Part shown: positions 7,417-15,120 of the stretch, piece by piece | Numbering within the stretch: position 1 is the first letter of the stretch | How the letters are laid out: every line of letters begins with the position of its first letter | Assembly (NCBI GenBank): GCA_019235415.1 | Contig: JAFAKN010000231.1 | Coordinates: 1 to 38,931, forward strand | Direction: 5' to 3' | Origin: Alphaproteobacteria bacterium | GTDB lineage: Bacteria; Pseudomonadota; Alphaproteobacteria; Reyranellales; Reyranellaceae | DNA: 38,931 nt | Made by a program: the position numbers and the translations under genes | Notes under the pieces: model-generated | Told to the model about the DNA's origin: nothing | Databases searched by the model: none | The model's input: only the letters and a program-made list of their open reading frames with translations

Positions 7417-9627
7417 GTGAGCGCGCCAGCCCAGGCGCTCCGCGTGTCGGGAGAATCGGCACGACGCGCGCCGGACGATCTTGTCCACGGGGAATTGTCG
7501 ATATTGCACAGGTTGTTCTGTCGGATCGCCGGCGTCGATCCCGCCGCGCTCGAGGAGTGCCCGGTCACCGATCGCATCTGGGCCGCGCATCTCGGGCTGG
7601 CGCTGGTGCTCAATTTCTTCGTGGTGTTCGGGCTGACGCTCTATTCGGTGGGCTACTTCCTTCCGGAGCTCTACAGCCGCGTGCTCGTCGCCCTGGTCGT
7701 GGCGGCCGTGCTGATGATGTTCGACCGAGCTCTGTTCCAGTTCGACTGGTTCACGGTCGCCATGCTGCACGAGGTCCGCGAGCTCCATCGCGGCCGCAAG
7801 ACCCTGTTGCAGGGCGTGCTCGCCGCCGCGCGCCCCTTCTGGCGCCTGTCGCTGCGGCTCCTGATCTCGCTCGCCATCGCCTACACCTTGTCGGTGTTCG
7901 CCGAGATCGCTGCCTTCGATGGCGCCATTCGCGAGCGGCTGACCGCCGACAACTACTCTGAAAACCAGCCTTTTCGCGACAGGCTCGCCGACTTCGAGAA
8001 GGAGCTGGACGGGAAGCGCGCGGCCTACACCGAGCGCATCGCCCGCCTCGACGGCGAGATCGCCTCGATGCAGAAGGGGTTCGTGTCGCGCACCGAGCAG
8101 GACGAGTACGAGACCCTGCGTCGCAACGCTGCCGACGCGCGAACCCGCATCACGATGCTCGAGGGAACGCTTGCCGAGAACGAAAAGCGCATCCGCGACC
8201 TGAACGAGGACATCTATTCCGAGCGCTACGGGCTGAAGGACAAGCCCTACCGCACCGGTCGCCCGGGCTGCGAGCCGGGCAGCGTTTGCAACGACCTCGT
8301 CCTCACCGTCAAGGAGACGCGTGAGGCCAATGTGGCCCTGCGCAACGACATCGAGCGCCTGCAGCGCAGCGCGCAGGAGCAGGACGACAAGGCGAGCGAG
8401 CTCTTGAAGCAACGCAACGCGGCGGATGCGGCGCAGATCGACGCCAAGCGCCGGGAAATCGCGACGCTGCGGGCCGAAGCCGCCGCCTTCGAGGCGCAAC
8501 GGCCGGCGCTGGTCTCGGGCTACGAGGCGGAGCTCAAGCGCGACGGCACATGGCGTCCGCTGCGTGACGATCCGATGATCCGCATCAGGGTCCTCGACGA
8601 ACTGCGTCAGGACCCGGTCAGGGGATCGGGCATTTCGCAGATGTCGTACCTGATCAAGGCATTCATCGCCTTCCTCGAGCTGTCGCCGGTGCTCGGCAAG
8701 ATCTTCTTCGCGCCTCCCACGGTGTACTCTGCCAGGGTCCGTGCCGCCGTGGCCGTGGGGCAGAGCCGGGCGCTGCGCGAGATCTACGAGCACGTCGCTT
8801 CACCCGCCATCGGCGAGATGCGATTTTACGGGCTCGATACGTTGGACGGCCCGGCCAATCGCCAAGGCTCGGCCCATCAACCGGAGCAGCTGCCGCCAGC
8901 GCCGCCGCGCATGCTCCAGACGCCGCCGCCCGCGGCCGAAGCCGACAAGGCCCTGCCGCCGGTCGGCCTGGACGGCCTCAACCAGTTCGCCGTATCGACG
9001 CTGCGCCAATGGGTCGAGGCCGACCCGCAGCACCAGCGCTCGGCCGGCGACTACTACGGTACCAGGCTGGCCCAGGGCGAGCTTGTCCAGGCATCGGACC
9101 TGGCGATTGCCGAATATGCCCGCGGGCACTTCACCCGCGATGCCCGCTTCTTCGAGCTCGGCTTTGGCTTCGGCGAGCTCAGCCTGTGCCTGGCGCTCAG
9201 CGGCTTTCGCACCCTGGGCTTCGAATCGGATGCCGGCCGCTACGCCGGCGCCTCGACGCTCGCCGTGGCGCTGACCCAGCGTGGCGCCGACACTGGCAAT
9301 CTGTCGCTGGTCTACGGCTTCTTCCCCGACGTGCTGCGCCTCGAATGGCTCGAGTTCACCGGCGAATCGGTGTTGGTCTCGACCAACGTGACCAGCACGC
9401 TCATGATGGAGGCGTTCGCGCGCGTCCTGCGCTCGCTGGCGCTGTTCGATCATTTGATCGTGGATCTGTCGCGCTTCGGCGAGATACGGGACACGTCGTC
9501 GCAGCAGGCCCTGACGCTCCACCTGCACAAGCTCGGCTTTTACGAGGTCGCGCGCGTCTATGCCTCGGGCGACACCGACGTCCGGCATTTCCGGCGCCGC
9601 CCGAAGCAAGCGGCGGCTCCCCCCTGA
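7417..9627 (+). CDS. DUF4407-type membrane/coiled-coil protein fused to a SAM-methyltransferase-like domain
   Basis: The 736-residue protein has two parts. Residues 1-470 have the DUF4407 layout: membrane helices at about 55-82, 85-108 and 143-167, a long charged coiled coil (about 185-375) containing CEPGSVC (285-291), and a fourth helix (about 405-432). A Pro-rich linker (about 485-515) leads to residues 530-725, which read as a class I methyltransferase. Motif I is FELGFGFGELS (579-589), followed by an acidic residue at the end of strand 2 (LGFESD, Glu603). The coil probably lies between membrane helices, with the catalytic domain cytoplasmic. The start is a GTG and is not certain. It stands alone, and the substrate is unknown. 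Both assignments are by motif only. Confidence 0.8.
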   Translation: MSAPAQALRVSGESARRAPDDLVHGELSILHRLFCRIAGVDPAALEECPVTDRIWAAHLGLALVLNFFVVFGLTLYSVGYFLPELYSRVLVALVVAAVLMMFDRALFQFDWFTVAMLHEVRELHRGRKTLLQGVLAAARPFWRLSLRLLISLAIAYTLSVFAEIAAFDGAIRERLTADNYSENQPFRDRLADFEKELDGKRAAYTERIARLDGEIASMQKGFVSRTEQDEYETLRRNAADARTRITMLEGTLAENEKRIRDLNEDIYSERYGLKDKPYRTGRPGCEPGSVCNDLVLTVKETREANVALRNDIERLQRSAQEQDDKASELLKQRNAADAAQIDAKRREIATLRAEAAAFEAQRPALVSGYEAELKRDGTWRPLRDDPMIRIRVLDELRQDPVRGSGISQMSYLIKAFIAFLELSPVLGKIFFAPPTVYSARVRAAVAVGQSRALREIYEHVASPAIGEMRFYGLDTLDGPANRQGSAHQPEQLPPAPPRMLQTPPPAAEADKALPPVGLDGLNQFAVSTLRQWVEADPQHQRSAGDYYGTRLAQGELVQASDLAIAEYARGHFTRDARFFELGFGFGELSLCLALSGFRTLGFESDAGRYAGASTLAVALTQRGADTGNLSLVYGFFPDVLRLEWLEFTGESVLVSTNVTSTLMMEAFARVLRSLALFDHLIVDLSRFGEIRDTSSQQALTLHLHKLGFYEVARVYASGDTDVRHFRRRPKQAAAPP

Positions 9628-9902
9628 TCGCCATTCCGGCACTGGCCGCGCGAGCGGACGCCGCTGTACCCCAGCAAGAGCGCCTTGCTCTGCGAATCAC
9701 TTGCGATGCCAATTGCGCCGAGGCGCAGAAATTCCCCCTCGGCAGTCACCACCGTGCACGGAGGGCGCTAAGTCGGATTGCCCTGTCGCTTCAAAACCTT
9801 TAGTCTAGTTGCTGCTTTGAAGTTCGCGTTGGGTCCTGCTTTAGGGGGCAAACCGAGGCAGACCAGGCTTGCGGCTTCAGCGGACAAACGGGGGGACCTC
9901 GT

Positions 9903-10337
9903 ATGCTGAAACGTCAATTCATGATCCTCGGAATCGCGTCTCTTGCTGCTGCGTGCCAGTCGGGGCCGCAAATGGCTGCTACGCCGCCAGCGCCACCGCC
10001 ACCGCCACCGAAGGACTGGATGGTCTTCTTCGGGTTGAACAGCACGAAGATCGATCCGGACGCCGCGGCGACCATCACCGAGGCGGCGAACGTTGCCAAG
10101 GGGATGCCCAGCGCCAAGGTGACGGTGGTCGGCTTCACCGACACCACCGGCCCGGTTGCTTACAATCAGCAGCTCTCCGTGAAGCGCGCGAACGCCGTAC
10201 GGGACGGCCTGATCGCCAACGGCGTGCCGGCGCAACAGGTTAACATCGTCGGCGAGGGCGAGGCGGGCCTGCTGGTGCCGACGGCGCAGCAGGTCAATCA
10301 GGCCAAGAACCGCCGCGTCGCGATCCACGTGGGCTGA
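9903..10337 (+). CDS. OmpA-family peptidoglycan-associated lipoprotein
   Basis: This 144-residue lipoprotein has a type II signal peptide with lipobox LAAAC (lipidated Cys18), then a short linker with a run of prolines, then an OmpA C-terminal domain (about 37-144). Recognisable parts are VVGFTDTTG, with the Asp/Thr of the peptidoglycan-binding loop, LSVKRANAVRDGLIANGV, and the ending NRRVAIHVG. OmpA-like domains of this size bind the diaminopimelate stem and tether the outer membrane to the wall. Unlike Pal there is no long spacer. GGGGGACCTC precedes ATG 9903, and a strong hairpin follows 13 bp after the stop. Bases 9628-9902 hold its upstream region and nothing else seen. Confidence 0.9.
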   Translation: MLKRQFMILGIASLAAACQSGPQMAATPPAPPPPPPKDWMVFFGLNSTKIDPDAAATITEAANVAKGMPSAKVTVVGFTDTTGPVAYNQQLSVKRANAVRDGLIANGVPAQQVNIVGEGEAGLLVPTAQQVNQAKNRRVAIHVG

Positions 10338-10350
10338 CGAACGTCATCTT

Positions 10351-10384
10351 GCATGAGCGCGGAGCTTCAGCTCCGCGCTCATGC
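10351..10384 (+). terminator. Strong hairpin terminator after the OmpA lipoprotein gene
   Basis: A perfect 15-bp stem (GCATGAGCGCGGAGC, 10351-10365, with its complement at 10370-10384) has a TTCA tetraloop and is followed by TCTTTC. It begins 13 bp after the stop codon. The GAGCGCGGA core resembles the arms of the repeat at 16850-16904, so it may be a member of that family adopted as a terminator. Confidence 0.7.
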
Positions 10385-10476
10385 TCTTTCGGACCGCGCG
10401 CGTCCCGCGCACGTCAGACCATGAGCGTGCAAATTGCGTGCGATCCGGAAGGGTGCTGCGGCTCTGAGCGCAGCGC

Positions 10477-11214
10477 TCAGGCTGGCAGATACTTCGCGAG
10501 ATCCTTCTCGACCGCTTTGGCGTCGGCCGCCAGTCCCTGGCTCATGCCGCTTGCCATATCGCCTGGGTAGACCTCTTCGGCACCCTGCTCGACGGCGTCG
10601 AGCGCGGCGCGCGCCGCCTCGGCCGGCGCAAGCTTGGGCGGCGGGAAGTTGCGCTCCATCTCGGTGTCGACCGCGCCGGGCATGACGGCCACCACCAAGG
10701 TGCCGTGCGTGGCGAGCTCGGCCCGAACACCCTGGGTCAGCGACAGGGCGGCCGCCTTCGAGGCCGACAACGAGCCGTACATCGGCAGGTTCACCCGGGC
10801 CAGGATCGACAGCATGTTGATCACGGCTCCCCCGCCGTTGCCTTGGAGGATCGGCGCGAAGGCACGGCACATCGCGAGCGGCCCGAAATAGTTGGTCTCC
10901 ATCTCGGCCCGCGCCGCCGCGAGGTCGTGGGCAGCAATCAGGCCGGCCTGCAGGTTGATCCCTGCATTGTTGACCAGGAGCGTCACGTCGCGGCAGCGGC
11001 CGGCAGCGGCGGCGATGTCGGCCGGCTGGGTGATGTCGAGCTTCAGCGGCACGAGCCTGCCTTTGCCGGCATCGACGAGGTCGGCCAACCGCTCGGGCTG
11101 GCGCGCGCCGGCATAGACCTTGGCGGCGCCGCGTGCCAGCAGCGCCTCGACGAAGGAGCGGCCGATGCCGCGGTTGGCGCCGCTCACCAGCGCCACGCTG
11201 CCGTTGATCTGCAT
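10477..11214 (-). CDS. Short-chain dehydrogenase/reductase with the catalytic Tyr position changed to Leu
   Basis: The 245-residue Rossmann protein has the classical SDR cofactor motif SGANRGIG (11-18), NNAG (82-85) and the catalytic-Ser segment NMLSIL (Ser136). In the active-site YxxxK motif the lysine is Lys153 (SLSASKAAA), but the residue four before it is Leu149 (codon TTG). The nearest tyrosine is Tyr146, three residues earlier. Either Tyr146 substitutes after a local shift, or the enzyme is inactive or altered. GGGGAG precedes ATG 11214. The dienelactone hydrolase fusion gene ends 13 bp upstream, so the two form an operon on the minus strand. The substrate is not identifiable. Confidence 0.88.
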   Translation of the reverse strand: MQINGSVALVSGANRGIGRSFVEALLARGAAKVYAGARQPERLADLVDAGKGRLVPLKLDITQPADIAAAAGRCRDVTLLVNNAGINLQAGLIAAHDLAAARAEMETNYFGPLAMCRAFAPILQGNGGGAVINMLSILARVNLPMYGSLSASKAAALSLTQGVRAELATHGTLVVAVMPGAVDTEMERNFPPPKLAPAEAARAALDAVEQGAEEVYPGDMASGMSQGLAADAKAVEKDLAKYLPA

Positions 11215-11227
11215 GGCTCGCTCTCCC

Positions 11228-12454
11228 CTATTTCGCGGCGCTTTCCGCCCACTTCTTCATGAGCCCGTTCGACGGCAGCGATTCGTCCAAAAGCTTCTTG
11301 GCCGTGTCGAGCCCGGCGACGGGCAGGCCCTTGGCGTCGAGCGCGCCGATCTGGACCAGCACCGAGGCCTGGTCCCAGTAGATGTGCTCGTTGTAGAGCT
11401 TTCCGCCCCTGAAGCAGATGATGGCCACTAGCGGGATCTCGACGTATTTTCCGCTGGGCCTGAGCCCGGGCAGCATCCAGTCGATCTCGATGTCGTGGGT
11501 GAAGCAGAACAGCATCTCGTCGACCACGCGGTCGGCGCCGATGGTGCGCGAGATCGGGATCAGCTTGGTGTCGGCCGGCGTCGTCGGGATGAAGTGGTGG
11601 CGATAGAAGCGGGCGAGCTCACGCTGGCCGACGCCGCCGGTCATGGTCGGCACGTGGTTGACGTACGGTGCGGCCACCATGGTCGCCATCGTGGCGTCGA
11701 CGTCGCGGGTGACGAACTCGTGGTAGCAGTGCTGGTCCCACAGCGCGCTGAGGTCGAGGTGGGGGCCCATGACGCGACGGAACAGCGCGATCGAGCGCGA
11801 ATGGGCCATCATCGCCGCCGGCTTGTCATAGGCGTGCCCGCCCGGCCGGGCGAAGGCGTGGTCCACCCCGGGGTAGACATAGACCTCGACAGTCGGGTCG
11901 CCGGCGAACGCCGCCTTGACCGCTTCGCGCGCGGCCTCCGGCACGAACTTGTCCTCGGCGGCGAAGTGCAGCACCAATGGGCATTTTATGCGCGGCGCCA
12001 AATCGAGCATCTTCTCGATGCCGACGCCGTAATAGCCGACCGCGCAATCGACGCCGCAATGCGCCGCGGCGAGATAGGCGAGCGCGCCGCCGAGGCAGAA
12101 GCCTAACGCGCCGACCTTGCCGACGCAGGCCGGCTCGGCGCGCAACGCCGCGACGCTGGCCGCAATGTCCTCGACCGAGTTGGGCACGTCGAACTTCTGG
12201 TAGAGGTCGAAAGCCTTCTCGAACTGAGCCTCGCCGAGCTCGACGCCGGGCTCGAGGCGCCAGAAGAGGTCGGGAGCCAGCACGACATAGCCTTCCTCGG
12301 CGTAGTAGTCGGCGACGTCGCGGATGTAGGCGTTGACGCCGAAGATCTCCTGCAGGAGCACGATCCCCGGGCCACTGCCCTTCTCAGGCTTGGCGAGATA
12401 GGCTTTGAAGCGGCCGCCGTCCCTGGCGGTGACGGTGACGTAGCTACCCTTCAT
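11228..12454 (-). CDS. Dienelactone hydrolase fused to a SnoaL/NTF2-like domain
   Basis: The protein has 408 residues. Residues 1-230 are a dienelactone hydrolase (carboxymethylenebutenolidase) with LLQEIFGVN (Glu36), nucleophile Cys120 in GFCLGG, Asp168 in AAEDKF and His199 in PGVDHAF, which is the complete Cys-Asp-His triad. Residues about 236-390 have the look of a SnoaL/NTF2-like cone domain (LWDQHCYHEFVTRDVDATM, then FYRHHFIPTTPADTKLIPIS). A fusion of these is much longer than the usual 230-residue enzyme. ATG 12454 is preceded by GGGGAGGC, and the upstream open extension is rejected. It is the first gene of an operon with the SDR at 10477-11214, suggesting joint action on a lactone or enol-lactone intermediate. 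Confidence 0.88.
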   Translation of the reverse strand: MKGSYVTVTARDGGRFKAYLAKPEKGSGPGIVLLQEIFGVNAYIRDVADYYAEEGYVVLAPDLFWRLEPGVELGEAQFEKAFDLYQKFDVPNSVEDIAASVAALRAEPACVGKVGALGFCLGGALAYLAAAHCGVDCAVGYYGVGIEKMLDLAPRIKCPLVLHFAAEDKFVPEAAREAVKAAFAGDPTVEVYVYPGVDHAFARPGGHAYDKPAAMMAHSRSIALFRRVMGPHLDLSALWDQHCYHEFVTRDVDATMATMVAAPYVNHVPTMTGGVGQRELARFYRHHFIPTTPADTKLIPISRTIGADRVVDEMLFCFTHDIEIDWMLPGLRPSGKYVEIPLVAIICFRGGKLYNEHIYWDQASVLVQIGALDAKGLPVAGLDTAKKLLDESLPSNGLMKKWAESAAK

Positions 12455-12532
12455 GACTGCCTCCCCGGCTGGCGGCGGGAGCTTACCCAGCGTGCTTGAG
12501 GCTGGCCAGTTCCGGGAGTCTAATACTGCGAC

Positions 12533-12931
12533 ATGCGCGTCAGCCTCTTCGTCTGTGGAATGCTCGGCAGCGCCCTGCTGATCGGCGTCGCCCCGGCGGG
12601 CACCGTTCTCAACCCGCAAGGTACCGTGCTCTTCGCCGCGGTCATGGTAGCTGGTGCCGGCTTTGCGGCCTTCGTCTGCTCCTGGTGGCCGGGGCTCGAC
12701 GCTGACGGCTGGAAGCTTTGGTCAGTCGCGACCCTCGCCAACCCGGTGTTCCTGGTCGGCGTCGGCTATTCGATCGATCAGTATGACTGCCTCAGCGGCA
12801 AGGTTAAGGGCTGGGACTGCATGTTCACCAGCTTCGGATTGATCGTCAGCTTCCTTTGCCTCGTTCCACCGGCGATCGCGCTTGCCCTCAGGCAGTGGCG
12901 CAGGACCGCACGGCACGGTCGTGCGGACTGA
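12533..12931 (+). CDS. Small integral membrane protein, orphan
   Basis: The 132-residue product has four hydrophobic segments (about 3-20, 31-52, 64-80 and 97-117) and ends with a basic tail (RQWRRTARHGR). A loop carries CLSGKVKGWDC (two cysteines), and WWPGLDADGWKLW is a tryptophan-rich interface stretch. No family is recognised. It is divergent from the dienelactone hydrolase fusion gene across a 78-bp gap. No clear ribosome site precedes ATG 12533. Confidence 0.65.
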   Translation: MRVSLFVCGMLGSALLIGVAPAGTVLNPQGTVLFAAVMVAGAGFAAFVCSWWPGLDADGWKLWSVATLANPVFLVGVGYSIDQYDCLSGKVKGWDCMFTSFGLIVSFLCLVPPAIALALRQWRRTARHGRAD

Positions 12932-12973
12932 CGCCGCGCTTTTAGCGACCCGCGGCAATCGCTCTTCCTGGTT

Positions 12974-13222
12974 TTGTCCATCCAGGCGACCGTCCTCGTC
13001 ACATCCCTGGGTGACCGGTTCCAGCCGCAACTGATGCGAGAAACGGCGATCCGTTTTCTTCGGGTCCACTCGTTGCGTACCGCCGACGCCTTGCAACTTG
13101 CCGTGGCGTTCATCGCCGCCGAACGTCGGCCGTCCTTGCTTCAGCTCGTCATGCTCGATGACCGACTTGCCGACGCCGTCCGTAAGGAAGGCTTCGTCCT
13201 GGTGGATGTCGCAGCAGCTTGA
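12974..13222 (+). pseudogene. C-terminal remnant of a VapC-type PIN-domain toxin
   Basis: The 82 residues match only the second half of a PIN domain. RVHSLRTADALQLAVA carries the conserved acidic residue (Asp38), and LDDRLADAVRKEGF carries the late acidic residues (Asp62/63). The N-terminal strand with the first catalytic Asp (normally within the first 10 of about 130 residues) is missing. The same frame runs straight back into the stop of the upstream membrane-protein gene, and no antitoxin gene is adjacent. The only starts are weak (TTG 12974). It is most simply a truncated ribonuclease toxin gene without activity. Confidence 0.65.
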
Positions 13223-13390
13223 CGTCTGCCTGCCATAGGCGACGCGGCCGCTTCGGATCGGGCCTGTACGCCTTCTGACGATGCGTCGGAGCGCGCTTCT
13301 TCGCCGCGTCGCAGTTCACCGTCGTTGCGGGCAACGACCGCGGTGTGACCCTGTTTCACAGGAAACGCGTCATCACCTCTGGAGATTGCC

Positions 13391-13948
13391 ATGTCCAAAT
13401 CCTTGTTGTTTGCGGTCGCGCTGTCGGCCCAAGTGATCGTCTGCCCCTTGCTGATGGCGAGCGCGCAGGCTCGGTCACCCGACACCGCCAGCTCGACCGC
13501 CATGTCGCCGACGACCAACTTATGGGACTGCCAGACCGCCGGCAGCAATGGCGTGGGCGCCGGTGCTGGTGCCAACGCCGGCGCGGCCCCGGGGACCGGG
13601 ATCAGCGAAGGCAGCATCAGCACCAACAGCGCCGAAGCGGATTTCGTCGCGGGTGAGCAAGCCCGACGGTCGGGCACGGATCCGGGTGCAACCGGCGTTG
13701 CCGGCGTCATGCCGATCAACATCCCGAGCCAGGCCGTGAACGGGATCGACCCCGCCAACGGTACGACCTCGGAGTTCCGCGGCGGCTGGAGCACGACTGC
13801 GACGGCGAACGTCTATGTCGGCCCGACCGTCTACGGCACCAGCACTGCGGCGGCGCCCGCCTTCAATCCCCGGGCATACCGCAGCGTCACCGATTGCCTG
13901 AACATGGCGTCGTTGGCCCATGCGCCATTGGACAGTTGCGAACGCTGA
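13391..13948 (+). CDS. Exported low-complexity orphan protein
   Basis: The 185-residue product starts with a signal peptide (MSKSLLFAVALSAQVIVCPL, cleavage probably after ASAQA at 27). The mature part is Gly/Ala/Ser/Thr-rich and mostly disordered in appearance (GVGAGAGANAGAAPG). It also has GGWSTTATANVYVGPTVYG and a C-terminal Cys pair region (DCLNMASLAHAPLDSCER). TCTGGAG lies 7 nt before ATG 13391. A perfect hairpin follows the stop. No family is recognised. Bases 13223-13390 hold its upstream region only. Confidence 0.75.
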   Translation: MSKSLLFAVALSAQVIVCPLLMASAQARSPDTASSTAMSPTTNLWDCQTAGSNGVGAGAGANAGAAPGTGISEGSISTNSAEADFVAGEQARRSGTDPGATGVAGVMPINIPSQAVNGIDPANGTTSEFRGGWSTTATANVYVGPTVYGTSTAAAPAFNPRAYRSVTDCLNMASLAHAPLDSCER

Positions 13949-13957
13949 GCTTCACAG

Positions 13958-13989
13958 CACCCGCTCGGCTGGAACCAGCCGAGCGGGTG
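13958..13989. terminator. Bidirectional hairpin between convergent genes
   Basis: A perfect 15-bp stem (CACCCGCTCGGCTGG with its complement) is separated by two bases. It starts 9 bp after the stop at 13948 and lies 43 bp before the end of the convergent gene at 14033. There is no U tract on either side, so termination may need Rho. Confidence 0.65.
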
Positions 13990-14032
13990 GTCGTGCGAAT
14001 GTAAGGGTATAAGGCGTCCGGCCGAGCTGGCC

Positions 14033-14515
14033 CTAATCATCGAGCTTGGGGTAGTTCCACGGCCCCTCGTCGGGCGGGAGGTGGCCGCAGCTGGACGCGT
14101 ATGTCGTCCCGCGCGTCAGGAAGATGCGGAGAGAGCCGCCGCGCTCCATGGTGAACTTGAAGGGATTCTCCGGCCAGCCGGACATGCGAATGACGAGATA
14201 GGGCGCACCCTGGCCCGATCCGCACCGGTCGTGGAAGAGGGCGTATCCTTCCGCCGACTGGGTGGTCTTTCCCGCCGGTGCCTGCGGCGCCGCCGCAGCC
14301 CCGCAGTCGAACTTGAAGCCGCAGTTCTTGAAGGTCTTGCCCGTCGCATTGAGGCCTTGCTCGCCGCGTTGCTCCTGGCCCGCCATGTGGCAGCTCACGC
14401 AGCTGCGGCCCGTCTCCTGGGCAAAGAACGGATTTGCTTGCGCCGGGGGAGAGATTGCATTGGCCAGCAACAGGCCCCCAAGTGCCGCAGCTGCGGCGAA
14501 GATCGACGTTCTCAT
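14033..14515 (-). CDS. Exported protein with a CxxCH haem-attachment motif and a C-terminal two-Cys domain
   Basis: This 160-residue secreted protein has a signal peptide (cleavage near QAN|P, residue 28) and a CVSCH motif (39-43) in the context PFFAQETGRSCVSCHMAGQ, as in mono-haem c-type cytochromes and multihaem-like proteins. After a Cys-containing linker (C65, C71), residues 90-155 form a domain beginning YALFHDRCGSGQGAPYLVIR and ending RGTTYASSCG (Cys98 and Cys143). The same domain makes up the divergent neighbour at 14663-15001, with the two cysteines 45 apart in both. ATG 14515 is chosen over TTG 14524. Haem binding is inferred from one motif; the distal ligand is not identifiable. Confidence 0.78.
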   Translation of the reverse strand: MRTSIFAAAAALGGLLLANAISPPAQANPFFAQETGRSCVSCHMAGQEQRGEQGLNATGKTFKNCGFKFDCGAAAAPQAPAGKTTQSAEGYALFHDRCGSGQGAPYLVIRMSGWPENPFKFTMERGGSLRIFLTRGTTYASSCGHLPPDEGPWNYPKLDD

Positions 14516-14662
14516 CTCAATCAAGGCATCCCCCGTTCCCGCCTGTCGGCGCCTTCACGACACATTACAGCAGCGCTTCGATTCGCAAAGTGTTGAAACT
14601 CACTGCGTTCTTGCAAACGATCGGCTAGGTTCTCCTCAAGAGACAACTGTTTCGGATTCCTC

Positions 14663-15001
14663 ATGACGCGCCAAGGCCTGCTCCATTCCGTGTCGTATCC
14701 GCTTTCGCTCGCCCTGCTGTCGCTCGGCATGGCCGCCGCCGCGGAGGCCCGCGATACCTCGCAGATGCGCGGCGGCTGGGCCACCTTCGGCGACGTGTGC
14801 CGTGAGGGCCAGGGCACGGAGTTTCTCCTGATCCGCTGGGGCGGCCGTCAGGACCAGCTGCGCAAGATCGTGTTCGACGGACATACCAAGATCCATGTCT
14901 TGGTTCCGCAGGGAACGACGGCAGCGGCAGCGTGCGGCTCTTTCCCCGGATCGGGCGCGCAGTTCCAGTTCAAGCCCCTGGACGGCGAGGCGCAGCAGTA
15001 G
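14663..15001 (+). CDS. Exported two-Cys domain protein, paralogue of its divergent neighbour
   Basis: The 112-residue product has a signal peptide (cleavage about AEA|R, residue 29). The single domain begins WATFGDVCREGQGTEFLLIR and ends PQGTTAAAACGSFPG (Cys46, Cys91). It aligns without gaps through the core to residues 91-144 of the protein encoded divergently at 14033-14515. In that core GQG, LxIR, RGTT/QGTT and CG are shared and the Cys-Cys spacing is identical (45). The cysteines probably form a disulphide in the periplasm. No named family is recognised. The 147 bp between the two genes should hold both promoters. The cyclase gene follows 119 bp downstream on the same strand. Confidence 0.78.
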   Translation: MTRQGLLHSVSYPLSLALLSLGMAAAAEARDTSQMRGGWATFGDVCREGQGTEFLLIRWGGRQDQLRKIVFDGHTKIHVLVPQGTTAAAACGSFPGSGAQFQFKPLDGEAQQ

Positions 15002-15120
15002 CGCCCGATCCTGGTCGGCCCAGTTGGTCGATGTAGGGGGCGGTCGATGTTGGGAAGGTGTGGGAAGCGGGTTGAGCCGATGACGTAGCGACGCGGTTCG
15101 ACCGGAGCGAGGTGGGAGTC

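Noticed and set aside
15112..15120. GTG 15112 as the cyclase start
   Set aside because: ATG 15121 three codons later has the better-placed GAGGTGGG ribosome site.
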